Shown in pieces: positions 1-7,743 of a stretch of 64,000 nucleotides of DNA; positions within the stretch are counted from its first letter, which is position 1; each line of letters opens with the position of its first letter. A model generated the notes under the pieces. That model had not been told where the DNA came from and did not search any database. It saw nothing but the letters and a program-made list of their open reading frames with translations. Position numbers and translations under genes: made by a program. Origin of the DNA: CATQHS01 sp963422655 (lineage in GTDB: Bacteria > Actinomycetota > Acidimicrobiia > Acidimicrobiales > Aldehydirespiratoraceae); contig OY730440.1 of the NCBI GenBank assembly GCA_963422655.1, positions 1,116,001 through 1,180,000 of the forward strand, given 5' to 3'.

Positions 1-1
1 C

Positions 2-295
2 CAGAGACTGATCGCCGACCTGCGGGAGGCAGCGGCTGGACTGGAGGCAGTGACCGGGCTGAACGGACCTCCCGATGCCGAGCTGACCGCGGCGTGGCTG
101 ACGGACTGGGACACCTACGCAGCCGACAGGTGGGCACATGTCGAACGCCTGCGTGAAGCCGACACCGCCACCAGTGACGAGGATTTTCGCTTCCTTCTCA
201 GCGACGTCGCCGGGAGAGGCGTCTACACCGAACGCATCAACGGCTTCGCTCGGCTCAACAACATGGACAACTGCCAAGTTCCCGGCGATGTCTGA
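2..295 (+). CDS. C-terminal part of an unknown protein, cut by the window edge
   Basis: The frame is open from the first bases of the window to a TGA at 293-295, giving at least 97 residues. An internal GTG at 50 is a possible start, but the codons before it are also open and coding-like, so I read this as the 3' end of a longer gene. The visible part is charged and probably helical (Asp/Glu/Arg rich with several Trp), without a membrane segment. I do not recognise the family. It converges with nusB on the other strand across about 95 bases in which I see no clear hairpin. Confidence 0.5.
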   Translation, partial: QRLIADLREAAAGLEAVTGLNGPPDAELTAAWLTDWDTYAADRWAHVERLREADTATSDEDFRFLLSDVAGRGVYTERINGFARLNNMDNCQVPGDV

Positions 296-390
296 GCGTC
301 GTCGTACGAGCTGAGCCCGACCACGCCGCTCGACGGGAGCAATGGTCGCGGTGAGGCACCCATCTCCGGTAGCCGCCGCTCTCGGTCCTC

Positions 391-840
391 TCAGTCTCTG
401 ACCTCGCCGGCTCTGACCTCGCCGGCTCTGACCTCGCCGGCTCTGACCTCGCCGGCCACGGCCGCCAGCAACCCGTTGAGGAACCGGGGCGCGCCCGCGC
501 CGCTGTACCGGGTGGCCATCCCGACCAACTCCGACAGCACCACTCCGGTGGGCACATCGGAGCAGTTGATCAGCTCCCAAGCCGCCATCCGAGCCAGAAC
601 CCGATCAACGACGGCCATCCGCTCCAAGTCCCACCCTCGCAGGTACCGGCCCAACACAGCATCTATACCGGCAGGGTCCTCCCCCACACCGGTAACCATG
701 TCGATGGCGTAATCCGACACCGACATCCGGCAACGCTCGAGGATCTCGACCACATCGCCGCCGCCGATCTGAGCCTCATAGAGCACGGCCAGCGCATCCT
801 CACGAGCCTCCCGTCGGCCTCCCAGGCCCGGGAGGGTCAC
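391..840 (-). CDS. nusB: Transcription antitermination factor NusB
   Basis: NusB binds boxA RNA together with S10 (NusE) and supports antitermination on rRNA operons. The 149-residue protein has the usual start (GRREAREDALAVLYEAQ, a helix with Arg near the N-terminus) and the conserved late region VVLSELVGMATRYSG followed by FLNGLLAAVA. Length is near the family norm of about 135-150. The start ATG overlaps the efp stop by four bases (ATGA type), so it is translationally coupled to efp. The odd part is the tail: after the last helix it ends in four copies of Ala/Gly-Glu-Val-Arg, encoded by a perfect 15-base tandem repeat. Usual NusB proteins lack such a tail. Confidence 0.93.
   Translation of the reverse strand: MTLPGLGGRREAREDALAVLYEAQIGGGDVVEILERCRMSVSDYAIDMVTGVGEDPAGIDAVLGRYLRGWDLERMAVVDRVLARMAAWELINCSDVPTGVVLSELVGMATRYSGAGAPRFLNGLLAAVAGEVRAGEVRAGEVRAGEVRD
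397..456. repeat. Four tandem copies of a 15-base unit inside the 3' end of nusB
   Basis: The unit tctgacctcgccggc is repeated four times without mismatch. Because it is 15 bases long, gain or loss of units keeps the nusB frame and only changes the number of GEVRA motifs at the C-terminus. Perfect identity suggests recent slippage expansion. Confidence 0.9.
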
Positions 841-1403
841 ACCCGGCTGATATAGGCGCCGGTACGAGTATCCACTTTCACCCGCTGACCCGACTCCACG
901 AATAACGGAACCTGCACCACCAGCCCCGTCTCCAGGGTGGCCGGCTTGGTGGCCCCCGACACCCGGTCACCCTGGATCCCAGGCTCGGTCTCGACAATGG
1001 TCAACTCCACCGCCGCGGCCAGTTCGGTGCCGACGATCTCCGCTCCGTACACCAGCATCACCGCCGACGACCCGTCGACCACATAGCGGGCCGTGTCGCC
1101 CAGCACCCCGGGCGACACCGTCATCTGCTCGTAGGACTGGCTGTCCATGAACACGAAGTCGGCGCCGTCGCGGTACAGCAGTTGCATCTCCCGCTTGTCG
1201 ATGGTGGCCCGCTCGACCCTCTCGCCCGCCCTGAAGGTCCGGTCGATCACGGCCCCCGATCGCACATTTTTCAGCGTGGTGCGGACAAAGGCGTGACCCT
1301 TGCCCGGCTTCACGTGCTGGAACTCGACCACATCGAACAGTCCGCCGTCGAGCTCGAGGGTCATGCCCCTGCGTAACTCGTTGGTAGTGATGGTGATGGA
1401 CAC
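837..1403 (-). CDS. efp: Translation elongation factor P
   Basis: EF-P binds the ribosome between the P and E sites and relieves stalling at proline stretches. Domain I (KOW-like) starts with TTNELRRGMTLELDG and carries the loop PGKGHAF, whose Lys is the residue modified in many bacteria; domains II and III follow (RATIDKREMQLLY and a C-terminal end VKVDTRTGAYISRV). I chose the GTG at 1401-1403, giving 188 residues, the normal EF-P length, with GGGTGA a few bases upstream; the open frame continues 17 codons further but that part resembles nothing in EF-P. It lies in the order pepQ-efp-nusB, with the nusB start overlapping its stop. Confidence 0.95.
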   Translation of the reverse strand: MSITITTNELRRGMTLELDGGLFDVVEFQHVKPGKGHAFVRTTLKNVRSGAVIDRTFRAGERVERATIDKREMQLLYRDGADFVFMDSQSYEQMTVSPGVLGDTARYVVDGSSAVMLVYGAEIVGTELAAAVELTIVETEPGIQGDRVSGATKPATLETGLVVQVPLFVESGQRVKVDTRTGAYISRV

Positions 1404-1416
1404 GAACGACTCACCC

Positions 1417-1577
1417 TCAGACCCAGGTCGTGACGATGACGGCCCTGACCACATGGCCAGCGGCGCCCCGGGCGATCATGGCAAGCACCTTCGGCTGGTA
1501 CCACACGGCGGCCAGGGCAAAAACGCAACTGCGGCGACCACGATCGTCAGCTGGTCCAGGTCACTGAACGACAACAT
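1417..1577 (-). pseudogene. Small membrane protein remnant, DUF1761-like, with one frameshift
   Basis: Upstream of efp a strong ribosome site (AGGGAGAG) precedes ATG at 1577. The reading goes MLSFSDLDQLTIVVAAVAF, then a run of five T (1521-1525 region) breaks the frame. A shift of one base restores ALAAVWYQPKVLAMIARG and an end at 1417, for about 53 residues. The joined product would be one transmembrane helix followed by WYQPKV, which resembles the first segment of DUF1761 membrane proteins (their WYSP motif). Those proteins are about 130 residues, so this copy is also truncated. It could instead be a real small protein made by slippage at the T run. Confidence 0.45.
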
Positions 1578-1727
1578 ATTTCTCTCCCTGTCATTCGAAT
1601 CAGAATTTCGAGTAGGCATTCAGGCCCGCAATCGGCATTCACGCGGCCCACTTTATTCTCCCGGCACACCCTGTCATCCTCTCGGCCTCTCGGTACCCCC
1701 GGTCAATCTCGGGCACACCCCCGTCAC

Positions 1728-2822
1728 TCACCCCTTGGGGTACCGGGTGAGGCTGCGGCACCCGTCGTCGGTCACGACCACCGAGTCCTCCACCCGGACC
1801 CCGCCCACGCCGGAGACGTAGACGCCCGGCTCGACTGTGATCACATGGCCGGGGTGCAGAATCGCGGTCGAACCGGGCCGGACCCGGGGCAACTCATGGA
1901 TGTCGAGCCCCACGCCATGGCCGGTACCGTGGACGAAGGCAGCACCAAAACCGGCCTCGTCGATGATCGAACGGCAGGCCTCGTCGACGGCGCCGGCTTC
2001 CACCCCGGGCCGCACCGACGCAACCCCCGCGGCTTGGCTCCGGGTCACCAGGTCGATCATGTCGGCCCCGGCTTCGGTGGGATCACCCACCACGAAGGTG
2101 CGGGTCATGTCGCTGCGATAGCTCTCGACGACGGCCCCGGCGTCGATGATCACCAGATCACTCGGTTCCAGGACCCGACCGGTGGGGCGGGCATGGGGTC
2201 GGGCCGAGTTGGGTCCTGACGCCACGATGGTCTCATAGGCCGGGCCGGCCGCACCCCTCGATCGTATGGCTTCGTCGAGAGCACGCTGGATATCGAGTTC
2301 GCTCACCCCGGCTCGCACCAGGCAACAGACGTCGCCGAGGGCATCGTCGACGGTGGAAGCCGCAGCCTGGATACGGGCCAGCTCGGCGGCGTCCTTGACA
2401 GCTCGGATCTCCTCGACCAGCTCGATCATGGGCACCACCTCGGCGTCCAGTGCAGCCTGCCAGCGCCGCTGGTCACCCCAGGCGATAGTGGTTTCCAGAC
2501 CGACGACGCCGACAGTGCCGAGCCGACCGGCGGTCACCAATACCGGGCTGTCGGCGATGACCACCTCGGCATCGCAGCCAGCAACGTCGAGCTGTTCTGG
2601 GGCCTGCTGCGCGTAACGGCCGTCGGTAACCAGCACTGCCCCGTCAGCGGTCACCACCACAGCGCCGTTGGAGCCGGTGAAACCGGTCAGCCACAAGATG
2701 TTGGAGCCCGACGTCACCACCGCGGCGTCGATGCCATCAGCGGCCAGCCGGGCTCGCAGGACATCGATACGTCCATCGACATGCAGCCGAGGCAAGTCGC
2801 CGGTCATCGAGGTGGCGGTCAT
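1728..2822 (-). CDS. pepQ: Xaa-Pro aminopeptidase / Xaa-Pro dipeptidase, M24 family
   Basis: Predicted cytosolic metallopeptidase that cleaves X-Pro bonds. The N-terminal creatinase-like domain (LWLTGFTGSNG) is followed by the pita-bread catalytic domain. All five metal ligands are visible: Asp in IIDAGAV, Asp in SDMTRTF, His in GTGHGVGLDIHE, Glu in TVEPGVY and Glu in GVRVEDS. At 364 residues it has normal length. The first ATG overlaps the aroB stop; a second Met six codons in is an alternative start. The aroB-pepQ-efp-nusB order is common in Actinobacteria, so the context supports the call. Exact substrate preference (aminopeptidase or dipeptidase) cannot be read from sequence. Confidence 0.9.
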   Translation of the reverse strand: MTATSMTGDLPRLHVDGRIDVLRARLAADGIDAAVVTSGSNILWLTGFTGSNGAVVVTADGAVLVTDGRYAQQAPEQLDVAGCDAEVVIADSPVLVTAGRLGTVGVVGLETTIAWGDQRRWQAALDAEVVPMIELVEEIRAVKDAAELARIQAAASTVDDALGDVCCLVRAGVSELDIQRALDEAIRSRGAAGPAYETIVASGPNSARPHARPTGRVLEPSDLVIIDAGAVVESYRSDMTRTFVVGDPTEAGADMIDLVTRSQAAGVASVRPGVEAGAVDEACRSIIDEAGFGAAFVHGTGHGVGLDIHELPRVRPGSTAILHPGHVITVEPGVYVSGVGGVRVEDSVVVTDDGCRSLTRYPKG

Positions 2823-3823
2823 CGGATGTCGGCCAGAGCCTGGCGCAGCAACGGCTCGGGCACCCCGACCACCGGTTCGACTCCCCTCTCACCGTCCAGC
2901 ACCATGGTGATGTCTTCGACCGCTTTCTTGTCCCGGTGGAACATCTCGACGAGAACGCCCTCGTCGGCACCCGCGGGCAGAGTCAGCGGCAGGTCGTAGC
3001 CGGAGACGACCCGGCGGTGCTCGGCCACCCGGGCCTCGTCGATGCGGCCCAGGCGATAGGCCACCTCGGCCGCGTACACCAGCCCGATGGCGACCGCCTC
3101 ACCGTGGCGGAGGTCGTACTCGCCGACCGTCTCGAGGGCGTGGGCCAGGGTGTGGCCGTAGTTCAGGACAGCCCGCCGGCCCCCCTCCCGTTCGTCGCCG
3201 GCCACCACCGCGGCCTTGATGGCCACAGCCGCGACGATGCGCTCGTCGAGGGGCATGGAGTCGAGATCCTCACCCCCGAGGAAGTGGTATTTGGCCAGCT
3301 CGCCCTGGCCGCTGCGCATTTCCCGGTCGGGCAGGGTGCTCAGGGTGGTGGTGTCGCACAACACGGCCCGAGGTTGCCAGAAGGCCCCGACCAGGTTCTT
3401 GCCCTCGGGCAGGTTCACGCCCGTCTTGCCTCCGATGGCCGCGTCCACCTGAGCCAGCAGGGTGGTGGGCACCGAGATGTAGGCGATGCCGCGGTGGTAC
3501 ACGGCTGCTGCGAAACCGGCCAGATCGGTGACCGCTCCCCCGCCGACGGCCACGATCACGTCGGCCCGGGTGAAACCGGCCCTCGTCAGGGCCCGGCAAA
3601 GCTGCTCGACCTCGCTGAGCGATTTGGCTTCCTCGCCGCCGGCTACCTCGAACACCGAGTGCTCGATCCCGGGATCGACACTCCAACCCACCCGGGCCTG
3701 GGTGATGACCGCGGCTCGGCGAGCCGATGACGGAATCACCGACCCGAGCAGTTCACGGGCGTTCGGGCCGACATGGACGTCGTAGGAACGATCGCCGAGA
3801 TCAACGGTGACGGTGGTTGGCAC
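2819..3823 (-). CDS. aroB: 3-dehydroquinate synthase
   Basis: Second step of the shikimate pathway: converts DAHP to 3-dehydroquinate using NAD+ and a metal ion. Visible family motifs are the NAD-binding VGGGAVTDLAGFAA, the PTTLLAQVDAAIGGKTGVN segment, the metal and substrate region GELAKYHFLGG, the metal-binding NYGHTLAHALE and LRHGEAVAIGL. Length 334 residues matches bacterial AroB without a fused shikimate kinase. Its stop overlaps the pepQ start. The usual partners aroC and aroK are not between aroE and aroB here; a prepilin peptidase gene and a gene remnant occupy that place. Confidence 0.96.
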   Translation of the reverse strand: MPTTVTVDLGDRSYDVHVGPNARELLGSVIPSSARRAAVITQARVGWSVDPGIEHSVFEVAGGEEAKSLSEVEQLCRALTRAGFTRADVIVAVGGGAVTDLAGFAAAVYHRGIAYISVPTTLLAQVDAAIGGKTGVNLPEGKNLVGAFWQPRAVLCDTTTLSTLPDREMRSGQGELAKYHFLGGEDLDSMPLDERIVAAVAIKAAVVAGDEREGGRRAVLNYGHTLAHALETVGEYDLRHGEAVAIGLVYAAEVAYRLGRIDEARVAEHRRVVSGYDLPLTLPAGADEGVLVEMFHRDKKAVEDITMVLDGERGVEPVVGVPEPLLRQALADIR

Positions 3824-3855
3824 CGGGTCAACCTAACGGCGGCGCGCCCGGCTCG

Positions 3856-4230
3856 ATGGCTCGATTTCCGACCGGTTCCCGGCCACACCGACGACCGACT
3901 CGAGAATCGGTTGGTTTTCACGCCACCGAGGCGGGCCATCTCCAGGCTCTGAGTATCGAAAACCTGATGGGCGGGCCCCGGGCTGGGTCCTCGGCGCTGA
4001 GTCGAGCGCTGACTTGCTACGAAGCCGTCATGCCTCCGGTCAGCGGAGTAGATCACGTCGTCATCGGGGTCAACCCGGCGTTCGGGTCGGATTTGCATCT
4101 CGCCAAAGCTGAAAGGGACTCCTGGTCCCGGGCGCAGGTCGTGACCCGTCCAGGACCTGACGGCGCCGACCTGGCCTTGCTGCGGTGGGTCGATGACACC
4201 GAAGGCATCGCCGTAACCAGAGCACCTTGA
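3856..4230 (+). pseudogene. Remnant of an NYN/PIN-like nuclease-fold protein
   Basis: Divergent from aroB there is an open frame (TTG at 3817 or ATG at 3856) whose middle part reads as a degenerate copy of a small actinobacterial NYN-domain family: SIENLMGGPR near the start (normally D-x-E-N-L-x-G), then DHVVIGVNPAF and VTRPGPDGADLALL. The rest of the fold, including the usual second motif VIGSGDGIFA, is absent. The frame stops at 4230, while another frame continues in coding style to 4297 (EELVPNMEWLNVEDC). The first catalytic Asp of the motif is replaced by Ser. I read it as a decayed gene; the family match is from memory of the motif pattern and is moderately sure. Confidence 0.4.
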
Positions 4231-4302
4231 CCGCACTCGAGGAGTTGGTGCCCAACATGGAATGGCTGAACGTAGAAGACTGCGAAGAGGAATAACCGGC
4301 TC

Positions 4303-5064
4303 TCAGCCCACCAGCGGCTCCCCGAACAGCACCGCCACCATGGTGCCGACGGCCAAGGCCGGACCGAATGGGAAGCTGTTGTCGATGAGCCGGCCCGGCC
4401 GGTCACCGGAGCCGTCCACGATGGGTTGACCGACGGGCCCGGAGTCGGCTTCGGGGTAGGGCAACACCCGATAACCACGTCGGCGCAGCACGGCTACGAC
4501 CAACCCACCGATCACACCGAGGATCCCGGCCATCAGCAGCGCGCCGGATACCAGACCCACTACGGAGACCCAGCTCGGGTGGAAGGCCCCGGATACCCAT
4601 CCCAGGTGGAGCCCACATACGAAGCCCAACTTCACGTCGCCGAACCCCAGGCCTTCAGGTGAGATCTCATATACCACCCACAACACAGCTCCGTAGCCGG
4701 CCGAACCGGCCAAGGCCAGGACAATGGTTCCGAACCCACCTACCGTCGGCGCCACCGCCGCCATGGCCACCAAGCTCACCCCGAAAGTAGTGAAGATAAC
4801 GGGATCGGGCAGCCGGTACCGGTACAGGTCGATGGCCGACAGCGCCACCAGGGCCGGGAACAGGATCAGCGGCACGACCATCGCCCAAGAGACTTCGAAC
4901 ACCGCCGCTACCGCCGCAAAGGCAGCGGCGGTGACCACCACCAAGGCTATTCGGGCCGGACCGTTGACAGACCGAGGCCCGGCCATCCGAGCGACTAGCC
5001 CGACGACGAGCCCGCCCGTCATCGCCCCGACCGGAACTGCCAGAACCACGGCCAAGTCATCCAC
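4303..5064 (-). CDS. Prepilin peptidase, A24 family, short form
   Basis: Predicted integral membrane aspartic protease that trims leader peptides of type IV pilin-like proteins. The two catalytic Asp motifs are present: SAIDLYRYRLPD near residue 95 and GLGFGDVKLG near residue 145. Several hydrophobic segments span the 253 residues. The N-terminal zinc/methylase domain of the longer PilD enzymes is absent, as is common in Actinobacteria. It lies 15 bases downstream of aroE and probably shares its transcript. No pilin or pilus assembly gene is visible in this window, so the substrate is unknown. Confidence 0.82.
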   Translation of the reverse strand: MDDLAVVLAVPVGAMTGGLVVGLVARMAGPRSVNGPARIALVVVTAAAFAAVAAVFEVSWAMVVPLILFPALVALSAIDLYRYRLPDPVIFTTFGVSLVAMAAVAPTVGGFGTIVLALAGSAGYGAVLWVVYEISPEGLGFGDVKLGFVCGLHLGWVSGAFHPSWVSVVGLVSGALLMAGILGVIGGLVVAVLRRRGYRVLPYPEADSGPVGQPIVDGSGDRPGRLIDNSFPFGPALAVGTMVAVLFGEPLVG

Positions 5065-5079
5065 AGAGCCGGTCCGGGG

Positions 5080-5901
5080 TCAACGGCCGGTGACGGCCGC
5101 TCGGCGCATCACCTCCACCGGCGCCGTCTCTGCGGTCCACAGTTCGAAGGCAGCGGCGGCTTGGAAGACCAGCATCGACAGCCCGTTGTGGGCCTCGACG
5201 CCACCGCGGCGAAGAGCGGCCAGCCACGGGGTCTCGAGCGGCTCGTAAACGAGATCGACGGCCACCTGACCCTCGCACATCAAGCCCGGATCGCAGGGCA
5301 TCGAAGCATCGCCGCCCATACCGGCCGGTGTGGCGTTGACGACGAGATCGGCAGCAGATATGTCGGCAGCACCGCCCAGCCGGCCGATCGGGGCGGCCAG
5401 TTCGGCCGTGACCCGAGCCGTCGACTCGGTTCGGTTGATCACAGCCAAGTCGGTGGCCCCGGCCCGGGCCACCGCCCGAGCCACCGCCCGAGCGGCGCCA
5501 CCGGCGCCGATGAGCGCCACCCGCTTGCCTTGCAGGTTCAAGGCCGCGTCAGCGGCCAGCCCGCCCAGGAATCCGGTACCGTCGGTGTTCTCGGCCCGAA
5601 GCCGGCCCTCACCAGTGACCACCACACAATTGGCCGCGCCCAACCCCCGGACATCCTCGCTCACCTCGTCGACGGCGTCAGCCACCTCGGCCTTTAAGGG
5701 CATGGTCACCGACAACCCGGCCAGTCCCAGCACCCGCACGGCGTCCAGAGCCTCCGCACCGGACCCGGCCGGTATCTCGAAGGCGGTGTAGGTCCAGTCG
5801 AGCCCGATCGCAGCGAAGGCGGCATTGTGGATGGTCGGAGAGCGGGAGTGGCGCACCGGATCGCCGATCACGGCCGCTACCCGGGGTCTGCAACCGGTCA
5901 T
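5080..5901 (-). CDS. aroE: Shikimate dehydrogenase
   Basis: Reduces 3-dehydroshikimate to shikimate with NADPH. The substrate-binding domain shows GDPVRHSRSPTIHNAAF and SVTMPLK with the catalytic Lys, then ENTDGTGF with the catalytic Asp. The Rossmann domain follows with VALIGAGGAARAVARA and a dinucleotide motif INRTES, whose Arg fits NADP. The C-terminal GLSMLVFQAAAAFELW is typical. 273 residues is standard length. It lies 37 bases after mltG, matching the mltG-aroE order of other Actinobacteria. Confidence 0.95.
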   Translation of the reverse strand: MTGCRPRVAAVIGDPVRHSRSPTIHNAAFAAIGLDWTYTAFEIPAGSGAEALDAVRVLGLAGLSVTMPLKAEVADAVDEVSEDVRGLGAANCVVVTGEGRLRAENTDGTGFLGGLAADAALNLQGKRVALIGAGGAARAVARAVARAGATDLAVINRTESTARVTAELAAPIGRLGGAADISAADLVVNATPAGMGGDASMPCDPGLMCEGQVAVDLVYEPLETPWLAALRRGGVEAHNGLSMLVFQAAAAFELWTAETAPVEVMRRAAVTGR

Positions 5902-5938
5902 CGAGCCTTCACCATGCCCGCCGACGCCGATCCGTCCA

Positions 5939-7327
5939 TCAGCAATATCCGAGGTTTCGGCATATTTCCACGTACTGGTTGTGTTCCTCGAGGGTCTCTG
6001 AGAAATGGTGGGCGCCGGGCACGCCGCCCTCGTCCACCAGCACGAAGAATAGCCACTCCCCCTCGGCCGGCTGCAGGGCAGCCCGCAGCGAAGCCTCGCC
6101 CGGGGCTGCGATCGGAGTGGGCGGTAGCCCGGCCACAGCCCTGGTGTTCCAAGCCGACGGATTCTCGAGATCGGAGGCGGTCAGCTCGATACAGGGCTTG
6201 TTGGCCGCGTAGCAGGCGGTCGAGTCGATGCCCAGACGCTCATCTATGGCTAGGCGATTGTAGATGACACGGGCGATCTTGGGCCGATCCTCGGCCGTGC
6301 GAGCCTCCTCTTCGATCATGGAGGCCACTATCACCACCTCATAGGGCTCCAACCCCAGCTCGACCACATCGGGGGACAGGCCAGGATCTTCGAGCAGGCC
6401 GGTGAACCGGCGGTCGAATTCATCGGACATGCGTCGCAGCAGCGAGTACTCGTCACCCAGGTCGTCGGCGCCCAGGTCGTAGGTGGCTGGGAAGAGCAGG
6501 CCCTCCATGGTGCGAACCGGCGAGTCCTCGGGAAGGTATTGTCCATCGGATTCAACCAAGACGAAGGCTCTCTCCAGGTCGATCCGATCAAAGGAGGGGT
6601 TTTTCTCTATCAGAAGGGCAGCCATCCGGGTCCAGCGCAGGCCCTCGGGGATGGTGATGCTGTGGCTTACCTCCGGAATGGGGCCCTCGTCGAGGACGGC
6701 CACCGCCGACTCGAAATCCATGTTGGTGCGGAAGATGTAGTCACCGGCCTGAAACGACGCCTCGTCGTCACAGCCCAGAAATCCAACGATGGTCAGTTCA
6801 CCGGCGCAGCGAAGCCAGTACCGAAAGACTGTGCCGTTGGTGATCACCCCGGCCCAGTCGAGCGCGGTGGCCACCTCGTTGACCGAAGCCCCTTCGGCGA
6901 TGACCACCTCTACCGGATCCCCCGGTCCTCCTCCGGGGTAGATCTGGTCGTCGACCCAGTCGTAGATCCGACCCCGAGCCCACACGACGGCGACTACGAC
7001 CAGCCCGACGAAGATCACGAACCGCAGGAACCCGCCCCAGGCCGGACGGTACCGGACCCAGTTACGGTCAACGAGATCGTAACCGGGGTCGACCAGGGGA
7101 TCATCCTCGGCGCCCTCGCCCGTCACCGCGACGTCCGTCTCCCAGCCGTCACCGGACTCCGGCTCGGGCCGGGCCGGGCCGGGTGGCTCACCCAGTTCTC
7201 TCCGCAGCCAATCCAACCTCACGTCTGTGCCGATGGGAGCCGGGCCCGACCGGGATCGGCCGGTGAGAAACCCGGCCACCCGCTCGGCCCGCCCCACCCG
7301 CTCGGCCCTCGGCCGGTCTTCAGCCAC
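5939..7327 (-). CDS. mltG: Endolytic murein transglycosylase MltG (YceG-like)
   Basis: Membrane-anchored enzyme that cuts nascent glycan strands and helps terminate peptidoglycan synthesis. The first about 95 residues are a cytoplasmic, Arg/Glu/Pro rich tail, followed by one transmembrane helix (FLRFVIFVGLVVVAVVWA) and the extracytoplasmic YceG domain. The family signature around the catalytic Glu is present (VASMIEEEA then RPKIARVIYNRL), as are DSTACYA, SAWNTR, GLPPTPIAAPGEASL and the terminal HHFSETLEEHNQ. The long cytoplasmic tail is common in Actinobacteria. It overlaps the end of ruvX by eight bases and is followed by aroE. Confidence 0.93.
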   Translation of the reverse strand: MAEDRPRAERVGRAERVAGFLTGRSRSGPAPIGTDVRLDWLRRELGEPPGPARPEPESGDGWETDVAVTGEGAEDDPLVDPGYDLVDRNWVRYRPAWGGFLRFVIFVGLVVVAVVWARGRIYDWVDDQIYPGGGPGDPVEVVIAEGASVNEVATALDWAGVITNGTVFRYWLRCAGELTIVGFLGCDDEASFQAGDYIFRTNMDFESAVAVLDEGPIPEVSHSITIPEGLRWTRMAALLIEKNPSFDRIDLERAFVLVESDGQYLPEDSPVRTMEGLLFPATYDLGADDLGDEYSLLRRMSDEFDRRFTGLLEDPGLSPDVVELGLEPYEVVIVASMIEEEARTAEDRPKIARVIYNRLAIDERLGIDSTACYAANKPCIELTASDLENPSAWNTRAVAGLPPTPIAAPGEASLRAALQPAEGEWLFFVLVDEGGVPGAHHFSETLEEHNQYVEICRNLGYC

Positions 7328-7742
7328 GAGGCTGTCGGGCGTCGAGCCAGCTCTGCAGGATTACAGCCGCGGCCACCCGGTCGATTACCCGTCGGCGAGC
7401 CGGCCCCGCCATCGACTGCTCCATAAGGCTGCGCTCGGCGGTAACAGTAGTCAATCGTTCATCGTGAGTGACGACGGGAAGGGTCAGGGTCTCCTCCAGC
7501 CGGGCCACCTCGGCTTGCACGGCCCGGGCCGCCGGCCCCACCGTCCCGTCCAGCGACAGCGGCAACCCCACCACTACGATCTCGACTTCCCATTCCGCCA
7601 CCAGATCAGCGATGGCCCGGTAGTCGGTGGCGTGATCCGCGGATCGTTGCACGGTCTCGATGGGGGTCGCCACCGTTGCAGCCGAGTCGCTGACCGACAC
7701 ACCGATACGCCGGGAGCCGAGATCGAGCCCTAGGGCTCGCAT
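7320..7742 (-). CDS. ruvX: Holliday junction resolvase-like protein RuvX (YqgF)
   Basis: RNase H-fold nuclease family, implicated in pre-16S rRNA 5' end maturation. The start ATG at 7742 lies one base after the alaS stop and gives MRALGLDLGSRRIGVSVSD, the family's first catalytic Asp motif; a Met 12 codons further upstream would overlap alaS and is less likely. The VVVGLPLSLDG motif and the late THDERLTTVTAER and a C-terminal Asp in VIDRVAAAVILQSWL are seen. 140 residues is normal. The alaS-ruvX-mltG order is conserved in Actinobacteria. Confidence 0.93.
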   Translation of the reverse strand: MRALGLDLGSRRIGVSVSDSAATVATPIETVQRSADHATDYRAIADLVAEWEVEIVVVGLPLSLDGTVGPAARAVQAEVARLEETLTLPVVTHDERLTTVTAERSLMEQSMAGPARRRVIDRVAAAVILQSWLDARQPRG

Positions 7743-7743
7743 G

